Notes under the pieces: model-generated
The model's database searches: none
What the model was told of the DNA's origin: nothing
What the model saw: the letters and a program-made list of their open reading frames with translations, nothing else
Position numbers and translations under genes: made by a program
In this document: positions 37,961 to 50,480 of the stretch, one piece after another
How the letters are laid out: the number at the start of each line of letters is the position of its first letter
Numbering within the stretch: the first letter of the stretch is position 1
Assembly (NCBI GenBank): GCA_013399875.1
Contig: VXAZ01001058.1
Coordinates: 2,879,377 to 2,943,376 of the forward strand
Reading direction: 5' to 3'
Length of the DNA stretch: 64,000 bases
Source: Gymnorhina tibicen
Taxonomy: Eukaryota > Chordata > Aves > Passeriformes > Artamidae

Positions 37961-40900
37961 CCGGGAATTGCGGCTGAGGCCGCTGACGGGCTGCTGGGGC
38001 GGACACGGCACAGGGCGAGTCTCTCGTGGGGCTCCTTCACAGCACAAGTGCGAGGAGCGGCAGAAATAGGTCCGAGATTCAGCCTCTGGAGGATAAACTT
38101 GGCTCTGCGGCTCCTTCTGAGGGAGGTTGTTGTCGCATGTGTAGGAGATGTACAAACAGATTGCTGCAGTTACCCAATTAAGATTTCTGGCAGCCTTTGA
38201 CAGCACAAAGGGATGTCAAGTGTGGCTGATGTACGTGTCAGGTGAATGGTTACTTAATTCCTTTGAAATGGGAAGGTGCACAGAGGATCCGTGCGGAACA
38301 GGAACAGCCAGTCCTGGGCCCAGGCTTCATCTGGGGCAAATGGCAAATTTATGTCCTCGAGGCTGAGCATCAGTTGTCAGCGTGCCTCAAAGTAGCAATA
38401 AATATGTAGTGCATAAATCTGAAACAAGGACAGCAGCTTCAAAAACACCAAACAATCCGAACCAGACTGTAAATTAAAGTCAAACTTGCTTATGAAATCT
38501 CTCAGTCTGCAAGTTTGTTCTCGCAGATCCTTCAAAAGCCAGGCTTAGGCCTGAAATAGTTGGATTTTGGAGCCTCTCTGCTATTTCAATTAGGTTCTTG
38601 GATAGTCTTAGAATCCCATGTGAGTCCCCAGATGATGGATTAAAATATGCAGTGAGTCATGTTAAATTGGTGCCAATTGAAATGCACAGGTTGTAAATCA
38701 CTGCAGAATTTGACTCAGTAAGTAGCAACCATAAATGTAATACTTTGCAATTCTAAGCACTGCGACTATCTTAGATTAGCTCCTCTTTTCCTTCTGAGAA
38801 ACAGAAACCGCTTCATAAAATAATTTCATAAAATTTATTGGTCTTCATGGGAAGGCTGAGAAGTGACACTGATTGGTGTCCAAGCTTTTAACCGGTTAAA
38901 TGAAGTGACAAAGGGCATGGACGGGTGCCTTGTGCTTGGGCATCAAAGCTGTGGTAGAGCCAGGAACATAATCCAAGTCTCCTGACTGCTGGATTTGAAC
39001 TTTAAAACCAGATCATGTTTCCTTTGTGCTTTCAGTCCATATACTGACCTTTAGGAATCATATTTACCTACAAGTTCCCAGAAGAGATCTGCTTTCCCTT
39101 GTCATGCTTTCCTGCTATCAGTTACAGTTTTTTCTGATGAGTATTTTGAGCGTGTAGAACAGAGAGAGCAGATGAGAGTGGTATTTCTGATGGAGGTGCC
39201 TGTGAGTTCCCCATCACTTAATCTTAGGGAAAGACTGTTTCTCTAAATACTGATACACATCCTTTCTTCCTCAGTGCTGAGGGGGGGGCAGTTGTGGTGA
39301 GGGTGGAGAGGGATCTGTGCTGGGTACAGTGCAAGGCTGCTGTTCTGAGATTTTCCTTTACATGAGACTATTCCAGTCCCCACACCTTCCGAGAAGGAAA
39401 GGACTGTTCACCTCTTGTCATGTCTCTGTAACATTAGAGATAAAGAGGAGGAAGAATGAAAACTTGAGAAAATGCCAAGATAAGAATAAAAAGAGATGGT
39501 GAGATGGAAACCCATGAAGTCTGATAGTTCTGACTCTGGGAAAGGAGACCTCCATGACCAGATATTGTTACAACTGGACTGGCTGAACTTGCTGACGTGT
39601 TTGAAAGCTCAAGTGATGGGAGGCAGGAGCAAAATCGTACACTGGAGCCCAGTTTTGTGGGACTTTCCAACCTGGGGAAAGTGTGAGCGATCCTGTGTCA
39701 TCCTCAAAGTTTTATGTTATCATGATCCTTTCTTCCATCAGTTTTGTGCTTTTCATACATGCAGCCCCATGCTGCCCCCCTGCTGCCTGGTATTTACAGT
39801 CTGCAGTGCTGTCTGAATACTCAAAATTACTGCCTGAAGAAAACAATCAAGGCTTAGCTCAGTGCCTTGACCTCTTTATCACAAGAGACTCTTCATAGGC
39901 ATGAAAGAGATTATAAGCTCTAGTGCAGCCTTGGGTAAATATTACAGGAAGCAGCTGAGCTTTGTTTCTGCTTAACTTGTCTTAAGTTATCTTAGGGTGA
40001 TGTGGTACCTGAGTCAAGTCTTAGAGGACTGAGGGCCAGTGTTCCAGTATATTTGTTGTGTAATTCTGGGGACATTTTCCGCATTCCCAAATTAGTTTGC
40101 ATGGAGAGTGATACAGATTCGGAAGGAAAGTTTGACGTGAGAGTTGTTATAATAGTTCAGCCCTACAGTTCCATCCAGTTCTCTGGACAAAATTTGTCTT
40201 TTATTTAGCTTGGGAAAGTCTTGTGGGAGCTGCTTATTGCAAAGACATCCTGCAGAGGTAACTTGTGGAAGAAAGAGAATGGAATTAAACAATCCAGAGC
40301 TCTCTGGATCTGCAGGCTTCACTGCTTTGTCGTGACTTTCTCCTCCCTTTACAGCCACTGCTGTGCAGATGCTGCCGAGCAAAGCTGTGAGAGAGCTCGA
40401 CCAGAGAGAGCAGCAAATCCGAGTGGGACGAAACCTGAGCAAATGAGAATCCTGCTCCCTGGGTGAAGAGAGATCACCTTATATGGGAACATCATGGACA
40501 AGAGGATGAACGCGTCCGGCCGGGCTGCTGAGGTCAGATCCCAAACAGATGGAAGATGTTAGTGTGAAAACAAGAGCATTTAGGAAGAGAAGACAATACT
40601 TCTGCTTTGCTCAAGCAATCTGACCACTCCTGCTTGTTTGTTTCTGTTATTATAAATATTGTGCTGTGTGTATGTACACGTAGGTTTGAGTGTGTTATAT
40701 TAAAAATTAAATTCTTTGTGGCTGTTCTAGTACCCAAATGCATCCCAAGCCTGTTTCTGGTTCCCACTTGCATCTGTACTGTGGTCAGCTAAAGCCCAAG
40801 GCGTGATCACGGACGTCTTAAAAAATTAAGCTTGTTTGTGCAGAATGTGGCTTGCTCCTGTGAGCTGAGGCATTTAAGACAATACTGACAGCCAAGAAAT

Positions 40901-43900
40901 CTGTCTGGTTCTGAATGTTTTGTCATGTCTACAGTTGTGATTTTAAGTACTAAAGGATTGGAAGAAAAACATTAGATCTGTGTTGTAGGGTTTGTATATT
41001 TTGTGCCTTTATGTGAGTCTTCTGTTGCAAGAGAGAGGACCCTGGTCCTTTAAATCCGGGTCTAATGGATTCTGATCCAAACTTGTGTCTTTCAGACTCT
41101 GAGCCTGGGATTTACAGGTCCGACCTTGAGTGCTCTGCATCTTTCCAGCCCCACCTCCTGTGTGTACAGTGTCAGTGGTGGCCTCACACCTCTCCCTGCC
41201 CCCCTGGACCAGATGCACACGGTTGGCTTGGAACACACTGAGCAGCTGCAGCTTTGTGTGGCTCTGTGCAGCAGGAGAGGCACAGCCCAGGTATGCGCCA
41301 TGTATTGGCTCTGCTGAGAGGAGTAGTGACTTCATCACTCCTTTTTGATCCCAGCACCTGATGCAAAACCAGTCTAAGACCAGGTCGAGTCGTGTCCCAT
41401 GCAATATGAGATAAGAAGCTGGAGATGTCTGTGGCCACTGATGACCCCAGAGCCAGCTTTACCACTGCCCTGCGCCTTGCGTGGCACTGCCAGCCCTGTG
41501 GAGTGGGTGTTGTGTGCATCTGCCCAGCCCAGAAGAGCATTACACTTTCTTTGAACTGGTGGGAAGTGTTGGGGGTGGAGAATCAGGCCCAGAAGGAGGC
41601 TGGCCTGACACTGGCTTCCATCCATTTAGCCTCAGTTGTCCTAGCATTACTTCAGACTGGCAAAGGCTGGTAGTACTGAGGAGAGATGATGCCATGCCAG
41701 CAAACAAGAGCATTGATCTGGTGTTAGACCACCTTGGAAGATGGATGTGGTTGTGGGAACTCCGAGGCAGGAGTGTGGCATAGGATGTTATCTAACAAGG
41801 TGGGGTTGGTTGGACAGAGTTAACTCAGCTTCCTCTAGAAAACACTCACAGTTTTGTTCCTTGCCATGCTGTCTGGTTTTGTTTCTTGTCCAAAAAATCC
41901 AAAATAACTCCACTGATTATTCTCAGGTTTACACCAGTGTTTCTGAGATTAGAGCCTGCTCTGTAGAGTCTCCTGTTCAAGGTCAGATGAAATGGCGAGT
42001 CACATGAAATGAAAAAAAATGGAGGACAGCAGATTCCAAGAACAATAAGATGTTTTAGGAATATGCCATAATTGATTGCCTCTAAAGGGCAAATTTTGCT
42101 CTGTGCTGCCAAGCAAGGGCTGTTCTCCGTGATAAGTGTGTGCTGAACAAAGTCTGCCGAGGTGCATGGAGTTGGTTTCATTCTCCTGGGAGGGCAGCAG
42201 GCCAGGACATTGCGCACACTGATCCCAATCACCCCAAGAATCAAGTCTGCAGGAAATCCAAGTTGCCTTACTAAGGTTCTATGCCCACCTTCTGCTGCTC
42301 AGAGCTGGGTTCCCACTGCCACTTTCCAACAACATCGTTATCCCAAAGCACTGTTCTCCAGAAGGAAAAGGCTGAAATGCTGTCAAAATAGAGGATATAA
42401 ATAAAGGAACATTGATCAGTTGCTTTGTATTTCTGCTCTTCAGATTCTATTTTATCCTCATCCAGAAAAGTCTGTTGTTAACCTGAATTGGTGCGAGTGC
42501 TTGTGGCTTGTTTTTCAAAGCAAACCTTTTATATCACTTTTATGTAATGTAGAAAGTGTCTTCTGAACATACAATAGTTTCTCAAACTTGACAGTGCTTT
42601 TATGAGTTAGATGAGCTGGGTGACATTCCTGTCAGCTTTAAAACAGAGGTGTCCTTCCTCCTTAACACATTCAGTTCATGAGAAAGTGAAAATGTTAGGC
42701 CAAGGCTTTTGAAGCAGTCAGCAGGAGGCACAAAAATAGTCACACTGAAAAGTTAAAGCCTATGTATTTTAAGCTCTTTTAAAGAAAAACAACATGGACA
42801 GGACACTACCATTTGTGACAGAAAAAGTCAAAGTCTAGGTCCACAGCAACACAGCACGGGGGAAAGTTTTTGGATGACATCAAGGCCTGTTGCAGATAAT
42901 TGCTGTTTCCCAAATGGCATCTGAAGGGTCAGGATGTCACCTCATGTTGTCTGTGTCATTTAGGATGGGAAAATAGAAATTCTCTTCTTGTGTACATCAA
43001 TTCACTTCTGACAAAGCCAAAAGCTGTGAAAGTGAAACCAAGGCAGAATTTGGTCCAGCTGATGTGTCTCACTCAAATATTCTCTCAACTACTTGAAAAT
43101 GCCCATCTGACTTTTATCTTGGAGTGCATTTTGTTCAAGAATGATACAAAGAAGCTGACATGTTTCATTCTTATGGGCTTATTTGTCCTTTCTGTTTTGT
43201 CCAGACAGTTGTATAACCATTGCTCACAGACTCTTGACAGCAAAGGATGAAGTTAACAGCTCAGTAAGTACCAATGTGAAGGAAGTGGCTCACAAAAGCA
43301 ACGGGATCTGAGACACAGCAGAATACACTGTACCAATGCAGGCAAGTCTTCAGGTAATGTGAGTTCAATATTCAGAATTCACGTTTTCTGCCCACTTTTA
43401 CATCCTTGTTTAATTTGCTCATGTTGTTGAATTAAACTTCTAGCTGAAACACTTGATTTCTCAATCTATCACCAGACCCAGATATGAAACTTCATATAAA
43501 ATTGTGAAGGAAATTACTTCACCCTCAGCCCAAACAATGACAAGCACTGTTGACCCAAGCAAAGGGCTAAATAAGGATTGATGAGGTGTGGCAGGACCAT
43601 AGTTTGGGTAGTTCCTTCTGCAGCTTCCTCCTATAGAAAGCTGCAACAATCTGAAATGTCAAGCTCCCTATCTTACATTTGAGGAGCACAGGTTGAAACT
43701 CTCTCTAAGTGGCGAAAAACCCTTGAGTAAGAGCTTGTTTCTTTACAAGAATTCAAACGGGACAATGTGTGAATTATAATGCAACTGTTAAAAACCCGTG
43801 AGGTCAGGGGGGCCCTGTGGAATCCATGGAAAACCTCCCTAAGTAAGTGAAAAGACATACCTCCATTTCTTTTTATGTTGAAAGACAGATACATTGACAA

Positions 43901-46900
43901 CGTCGTGAAATTTTAAGATAATCCCTCTGCCTAAGCACTTATAGGTCTCATGTATGTAAATCAGCTATTTCCTTCACAGCCATACTGTTAACAATCATTA
44001 TAATACGTGAATAATTGACTTCTACCAACCTGCCCTGCTGGACAATTCTGCAGTGAAGTCATAGCCTCCAGTTTGTATCATCATGCAGCTGCCATAGAAA
44101 CAGCTTTAGGTGTCGCAGGCTCATCTTGAATTCACTGGAGACATTTGGCTCATTAATTCAAATGTCAAGGAAAATGCATCAACGTAAGAGAGCTTTAATC
44201 AGGGACTGAAATAAAAAAGTTTCCTAACGTGGGGTTTTCTTCTGCAAGGCTCTGTGGTGTGGAAGTTCTCTGTGGGTTCATTTATCACAGTGAGGTTCCT
44301 TCCACTTCCCCATGGGTGGATTGGTTGTGCTTTGTGCTGCAGGCTGGTGTTTGGGGATCCTCCTCAGACCAAAGAATAATCTCTTCATCCTCCCTACATA
44401 GATGATGAAAACCTCAATGCTGGCGATCTCAAACAGTGAGATAAGAAAACTCTAGGAAAAAGACTCCACAGAACAATGCTGCTGTGACCTAGAGTAGGAT
44501 GGAAGGGCCTCGTAGCCATCTTTTGTTGTAACCCCATGACTGTACAATATCCAAAATAAAAAATGTTCTATTTCTAGTCTGTAGCAGCCAAAGGATGAAA
44601 AAAAAAAAATTATAAAATATTTTATTTCAACTGAGATTATGGAATTGATACTCTGAGAAAGCAAATTGTAATGAATTTTAGCTCCTCTCAGCCAGCTTTG
44701 AAATATATGCATAAGAAACTAGGTCAATTAGCACTTTCATTAGCTCATTTACAAGCCCATACGTATAAAATATAAGATACATATAAGTTTCTACATTTAT
44801 ATCTCATCTTCTCCCTAATTTGGGGGCTTCTGCAGAAACGGAGCAGTTTTTCCACTGGCAGGTCCCCTCCAGAGCCCGCAATGCCTCCTACAGCTCCTTC
44901 TGCCGAGGTTTTTCAGCACTTAAGAGCAAATTCCATTCCCTTCTCATGTGGACAGAGTTATGATCTGAAAAAGGCTTTGTCCAACAACAGGAAGGCTGTA
45001 ATTGTTCATACAGTATCCGGGAAAGATATGCATGAGCTTCCTGAGTTAATGAAATCCTAAGGGTTTGTTATAAAGTTTCAGTGACTGCCAGTCATTTTGA
45101 AATGTCACCCTGTGTAGGCTCCTGCTGGGATGTTACAGAGGGAGTTTTGCTTTCAATTGCATCGCACAGCTGACACATTTGTCTTGTTCCCTAACCTTTG
45201 TCTAACATGCCAGGAGTCAGTCACCACAGGCACCAAAAAATAATGGATGAGAGGTTTGGTCCAAACCTCTGATGTATAAAGTTCCTTCACAAGTTCCATT
45301 GGCGAGGAAAAAAAATGGAGGAATCACTAAAAAGCAAAGCTGAATGTTTATTTTCTACCAGAACAATGCCAAGGTCAGAGCCCAGGAAGCTCTGCCATGT
45401 AGTTGAGATACTGAGGTAGCAATGTGGGCCTTTGGTTACACCCATGATTGTCTTTATGGACCAAATTCCTTTGGAAGGTAGATCTCATGAACTACACAAG
45501 AGGCCTCCTTTTCCTTCCTGCTAGTTATGGCAGGAGCTGAACAAAGCCACCGTATGTTGGCAAGAAGGTTCTTTTATTTTGCATTGTTCATTTCTGCCTG
45601 AGGCAGGGCACTGTTGTTGGATTAGCTGGCTGAAGGACTGGTGTTTATAACACCTTTTTCAGAAGAGATTTGCATCAGCTTCCAGATGCTCCCCAGTGGA
45701 CGATGATCAACAGTTTCCCATTATAGGTTCATTAATTTTTAGTTCTTTAAAAATTAAAACACCTAATTAATGTCCTGACCATTATACGGTGAAACTAATC
45801 AGTGACTTTCATGCCCAGGTAGCATCCACAAAGGTTGATTTGGTTTGCAGTTAAGTCTCGTTCATTAACTTGGTTTAGAAGACACGAGAAGTCCCTCATG
45901 GAAGCTGCACATCATCCAGCTAATGTGCTGCTTGTCATCACAGACCTCTGGTGCAGAGGCATTGCTCAAAATACAATGATAAGAAAAATATTTCCTGCTT
46001 AGGAGCACTGTCCTTTACAAGGATGACTGCTTGGAAGACTGGGTTTCCCCCTTGCAATGGCTGTCTTGATGGAAATTCAAATACTCCTGATCAAGCTTAT
46101 AGCTCATTCTTACCCTTTTAGTAGCTGTGCAGCTCTGGTGTAAATGACCACATGTCTGTGGGGACCGGCAGTGAAACTGCCAATTCACGGGGCAGAAATC
46201 AGCAGCTGTCAAATGGTGTAAATCCTCAGTACTATTCTATAGCAAGATTTCTATCAGAAGCCTCCTGAGTTCATATTTAATCTGTAATTAGAGACTCGGG
46301 TTAGGCTTGGCCCACACAAACAAGTACAATAAAGAGAGAACAATTGATACCCAAAACTAAGAAAACCACCCATATCTTTCTTGCTCTCCTGAGCCACCCA
46401 ACTCCCTGTTATTCTTAGCGACATATTCCTCCCACTGACAGCTTTCCAGGTAATAGTATAGTGGCTTAACATTAACTGATGCATTTAAGTAAAAGAAGTT
46501 AGTTAATTTGATGTTTCTTTTTTGGCCTGTGGTTCTGAGGAGTTCTGAAGATTTCACTGTGCCAGTAAGCGTAACATTCACTTCCCAAAATTTAGTTACA
46601 CCATGTAAGTGCAAACGTTCCTCAATGCTTTCTGAAGAGTAAGTAGTAGTGCTCTGAAAAAATTGTGTAAATTGGCATTATTTACTCAAAAAGGCTGTGC
46701 ATTCAGGACTGTATCTGCCTGAGTGACAAAAAGAAAGTTTCTATAATTTTTTAGTCTTATTAGTCCTCCAGGAAGCAAGGGAAATAAGGAAAGCTTGGGA
46801 TCACAGCCTCCCAGCATAACTATTTCTCCCATGCACTGGTCAACAGAATTGCTTATTCAGCTGTACTGGTTTATATTAGGATAAAATCACTACAGCACAA

Positions 46901-48617
46901 CAGATGTGTGATTCAGATTATAAGGTGAAAGTGTTTAGTTTACATAGGTAAAATTTTGCTGGTGATACTATCCAAAGAGTAAGGAATTCATCTTAATTCC
47001 CAGATCCCAGTTAAGGGGAATATAGATCTGGAAGCTACAAACCCAAAAGCTCACCTGTTTACAAACTGAGCAGATGTAACACAGGTTCTAGACGGAGATA
47101 AGAAAGCTCTGAGCACAAAGCTGCCACAGAGGAGGCTTCTGTACTACCAAGAGCAGATGGGAAATAACCTCTACCCTGAGGGCTACAAAAAACCTCTGAT
47201 CCTGGAAAGAGTTAGGAAAACTCTCAAATAAAACCTGACTGGCCTGCAGGCTAAAAGCTGGCCCATAAAACATATCTCTGGAACCATTCAACACAGAATA
47301 AAGGGCATTTCATGTCTGTGCAAGCAAGAAGATAGAAGAACATATCACAGTGTGGTGTATGGAGTGACTCACTGCCTTCAGAGAATACAAATCATATAAT
47401 GGTGAATGGGAAGCAAATGATCGCCTGATCTCAGGAACTTCATTAAACTGCTCAGAGTCTCCCAAACTTAGCTTGCAGTAGGATGTGCAGGAGAGAGTGG
47501 AATCAATTAAAAGCTTGCCTGGACTGGTTTGTTGGCATCAAGATGGCAAAGCAGAGCAACGAGGACTGAACCCAAAGAGAAAGGAGGAAACTTAATTTTT
47601 CTTTAGATGTGTCTATCTTCTGAATACCTGGAGATGGTAGCAAGCAGAAGGCTGAGCTGCTGGCTTTTACACCAGATATATTCTCTTAAACAGTTTCCTT
47701 TTTTGGTACTTGAACAGGCAACCAACTGTAGAACAAATTTTGAATAGCAATGACAGAGGGATCTGTGCGTGTCTGCCACTCCTGGAACTGGCCCTTCAGC
47801 TAAGCAAATTCCTGTTCAAATTATTTATTTAAATGAAGGAGAACAGGGCTTAGAGATCACTCGAGTAAACCAGTCAAGAACCATACAGTACTTTGAGTCC
47901 TGACAGCATGTCTGAGGCAGAAGGCATACGGGTGTTGTTCTCAGAGCTTGGATATTAGTATCATTGTGTGGTGCAGTAGGTCTTTCAGTTTAATATAATG
48001 ATTTTTGTCTGCACTGCCAGCTTTTCATTGTCACATTTAAAGGATCTCTTTGTTCCATGCTCTGTGACTGCTTATTGATCCATAATCTGATCTGAGCTGG
48101 GCATCAGGAAAGTCAGGTTTTTGATAGAATAAGACACTGGAAGTTGGTTAAGGCTCCCATGACTCTTGCCACTCTCTACTGATCAGAGAATGGAAAATGC
48201 TGATATCCAGAATGCTGAAGTGTGCTCAGGAGTTCAGAGTTGGTCTAGAATAACATGATTTTAAAGCTATCAGAGCATGGTACCATGCTCATGGTACTCT
48301 GTGACCAGAGGATGTATTTCCTTGAGTCAACTAAAAATTGCTGCTTTCCTGTGGTGGGCATGTGCCCGCGGGAGTGCGTCAGTGTTGAAACAACTCGTGA
48401 GGTGTCGATTCGGTTTCGCTGCGGTGGGCGATGGCAACACAGAAAAACAATCCTCCTCCAGATCTGCTGATCCATCATCATTATCCCCATTGTGCTGTGT
48501 CAAGTGCAGGACCCAATGGTGAGGATCCCTGTTGAAAATGCTCTCTGTGGTTGGATGAAGCAGCAAATGCTGTTTTCTTTGATTTATGTTGGGAATTGTT
48601 GCAGAGCCACCCTGTGA
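37961..48617. other. Long intergenic region, no intact gene recognised
   Basis: More than 10 kb of unique-looking, moderately AT-rich DNA between the IFT81 promoter and the P2X7-like frame. No CR1 copy or coding exon was recognised with confidence. A short G+C-richer exon-like segment after a strong acceptor lies at 40355-40461. Very weak P2X-like peptide matches occur between 42.1 and 44.1 kb. By synteny, this is where P2RX7 exons would be expected. Confidence 0.5.
40355..40461 (+). other. Exon-like segment of unknown nature
   Basis: It follows a very good acceptor, TTTCTCCTCCCTTTACAG, and is richer in G+C than its flanks. One frame reads TAVQMLPSKAVRELDQREQQ and nine more residues to a TGA at 40444-40446, giving a charged helix-like peptide. 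A second frame stays open to a possible donor, GTGAAG, after 40461. I do not recognise either peptide. It could be an exon of a non-coding RNA, a decayed exon, or chance. Confidence 0.25.
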
Positions 48618-49173
48618 AATTTTGTGCTGCTGGCAAGCTGCTGCGCCAGCCAGTCCAGTGAGAACCATGAAAATGAAGAATCTGAGCTGACGTGTACCAG
48701 TGAGTCCAAAGAGAACCATGAAAATGAAGAATCTGAGCCGATGTGTACTGGTGAGTCCAATGAGAACCATCATAATGAAGAATATGAGCTCCTTAGACAA
48801 GGAGCCTCTTCCCCAGACTGCCAGAAGTGCTGCTGCTATGGCAAACACCAGCCAGCTCAGAAGCACCATGAGCAGCTCTTGCTGAAGGAAAAAAGGGCAG
48901 CGCATCACAACCTGAACTGGTTTCAGCACCTGGTGCTGTCTGATCACACCCTGAAGAAAAGCCAGAAGTCACCTCAGAGCATGACCCTGAAGGAAGGAAT
49001 CCCAAAAGATGTATCACCTAAAAAATGTGGTGCTGAGCTTTTTTCTGCCCCAGCCTTGTCAGCTTTCTGCAGCCCTGCATTGAGAGGCTCTAGAAAGAGG
49101 CCACTGAACAAGTTTCATAACTCACCATTGGAGGCCTTATGGTCCGACCAGATCAAACACGCTCCTTTTAGAT
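48618..49173 (+). pseudogene. P2X7 C-terminal-like open frame (probable P2RX7 last-exon remnant)
   Basis: A 185-codon open frame starts just after TGA 48615-48617 and ends at TGA 49174-49176. Its first codon with start potential is GTG, so it is more likely part of a spliced exon or a relic than a stand-alone gene. After three 17-residue repeats it reads NEEYELLRQGAS, CQKCCCYGKHQPAQ and NWFQHLVLSDHTLKK. The human P2X7 cytoplasmic tail has, from memory, PEEIQLLRKEAT, WCQCGSCLPSQ and ELFRKLVLSRHVLQ in the same order. This tail is the P2X7-specific ballast domain. Two of the tail's Cys-Cys positions are not kept and the last 70 residues do not match. Position and strand, next to P2RX4, fit P2RX7. 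No other P2RX7 exon is convincing, so I call it a remnant; a very diverged functional exon remains possible. Confidence 0.6.
48654..48806 (+). repeat. 51-bp coding tandem repeat, three copies
   Basis: Three head-to-tail 51-bp units at 48654-48704, 48705-48755 and 48756-48806. They encode SSENHENEESELTCTSE, SKENHENEESEPMCTGE and SNENHHNEEYELLRQGA. The period is divisible by three, so the frame is kept. The first two copies differ at few bases; the third diverges at its end into the P2X7-like sequence, which suggests the repeat arose by duplication of that acidic segment. Confidence 0.9.
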
Positions 49174-49176
49174 GAT

Positions 49177-50244
49177 TCCAGTGACACCAAGCATTTTCTG
49201 AAAAGCCCAGCTGGTTCTCTTTGTATTGTTCTTTTTAGCTTGAACCAAGGAATTACAATGAAAAGTACTTTTACCATCTTTGTGTAATATTTTAGCGCAT
49301 CTCATTCATACTCAGTGGAATTGTAATGTGGGGCTTTGGCCTCCTCTTTGCTCTTAGCTTCAAGCAGGCCTTGCCTCCTACATCTCCCCCTGAACTTGTG
49401 TGCGTAGCTTTGTGCTATGATGTGTAAGGTCAGAGTACAGCCGAGGAGCAGCAAATTCAGGGTAAATTAATCTGTGCTCCAACACCTTTTCTGTTCTCCA
49501 GTTTTGTTATATTTAGACACGTTCTATTTTTGTAGAAACAAGGTGAGAAGGATTGTAACAGGTATGTTCCGCACTCCTCTCGATGAAGCTCTGCTCTTTC
49601 TGAGCTAACCCAGCAGTTTGCCATTTCCATTTTGCACATACATTTTAAGATGTATTGCTGGCAGATTATGCCACTTGTATTTATATCTTCAATTGAAAAA
49701 TGCATTAATTGTGTTAATATTCATATTGCAGCATCTTATATATCTAGAGTGGGAAAATATTACCGTAGGCATTAGAGCATTTCTGTTCTAGCATATTCTG
49801 TTCTAGCATCAACCAATTCTTTTGAAAATTATACTGAATATTCACTCGTATTCCTATCCTTTCCCCACTTTTCTTGGTCCTTTCTGTTTTGACTGTTTTT
49901 GTAAAAAAACAAAGCATTTTACTAATATATAGCTGAACTAAAGGGTGTTAATAGTTTTGTACTGTCTGAAATTCCCACTGCCACTTTGTCAGTTCAGTTC
50001 ATGTCTTCCTGATTAGTTACCCGCTCTTACGAGGGTTATGATGATGTTTCTACAGTAAGGACTGTGTTGGGTATCTCAAGATGAGGTGGAAGATACAGGA
50101 ACTAGGTAGCAGATCCCTGCTTTTATAGCAAAGATTAATTCTGAAAGAGGATAAATAAAGAGTTTGGTCCTTGTGGATGGGAAGGTGACCATGCCTGGTC
50201 CTTGAACTGACTTAAGCTGTTAGAATTTGATAGAATAAACCTAC
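49177..50244. other. Intergenic DNA between the P2X7-like frame and the P2RX4 promoter
   Basis: AT-rich DNA with no recognised gene. If the P2X7-like frame is transcribed, its 3' UTR would lie here; AATAAA occurs on the plus strand at 50153-50158, though this is about 1 kb downstream. Confidence 0.4.
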
Positions 50245-50480
50245 ATGGTAGGTTAAGCTGGACATTAGGAATAATTATGAAGAAATGCTTCCCAGAAAGG
50301 GTGATTAGATATTACAACGGGCTGCCCAGGGAGGTGCTGGAGTCACCGAGCCTGGAGGCGTTTAAGACTTGCGCGGCACTCAGTGCCCTCGTCTAGGTTG
50401 GCAACGTGGTGTTTGGTCACAGGTTGGCCTCGATGATCTCAGAGGTGTTTTCCAACCTAATGGGTTCTGTGATTCTGTGA
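50245..50480 (+). mobile_element. CR1 LINE 3' fragment directly upstream of P2RX4
   Basis: About 235 bp matching the CR1 3' end: GGTTAAGCTGGACATTAGGA, GGCTGCCCAGGGAGGTGCTG, GATGATCTCAGAGGTGTTTT, CCAACCTAATGGGTTCTGTG, ending in the CR1 terminal microsatellite GATTCTGTGA. It is in the same orientation as P2RX4 and ends about 190 bp before its ATG, immediately before the CpG island. It is a different CR1 subfamily from the copy at 35.6 kb. Confidence 0.93.

Noticed and set aside
40116..40208. Plus-strand peptide containing GKFDVRVVIIV, like the P2X segment before the second membrane helix
   Set aside because: Only GKFD and hydrophobicity agree, there is no proper acceptor, and it lies upstream of the other faint P2X-like fragments, out of exon order.
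42900..43250. 116-codon plus-strand open frame with a hydrophobic segment near its end
   Set aside because: No family recognised, no splice support. The faint P2X-like fragment at 43.08 kb is in another frame.
48327..48947. 206-codon open frame on the minus strand with leucine-rich, membrane-like segments
   Set aside because: It is the reverse complement of the P2X7-like frame and its tandem repeat; the repeated FFIFMVL-type segments are just the antisense of the ENHENEE repeat. No similarity recognised.
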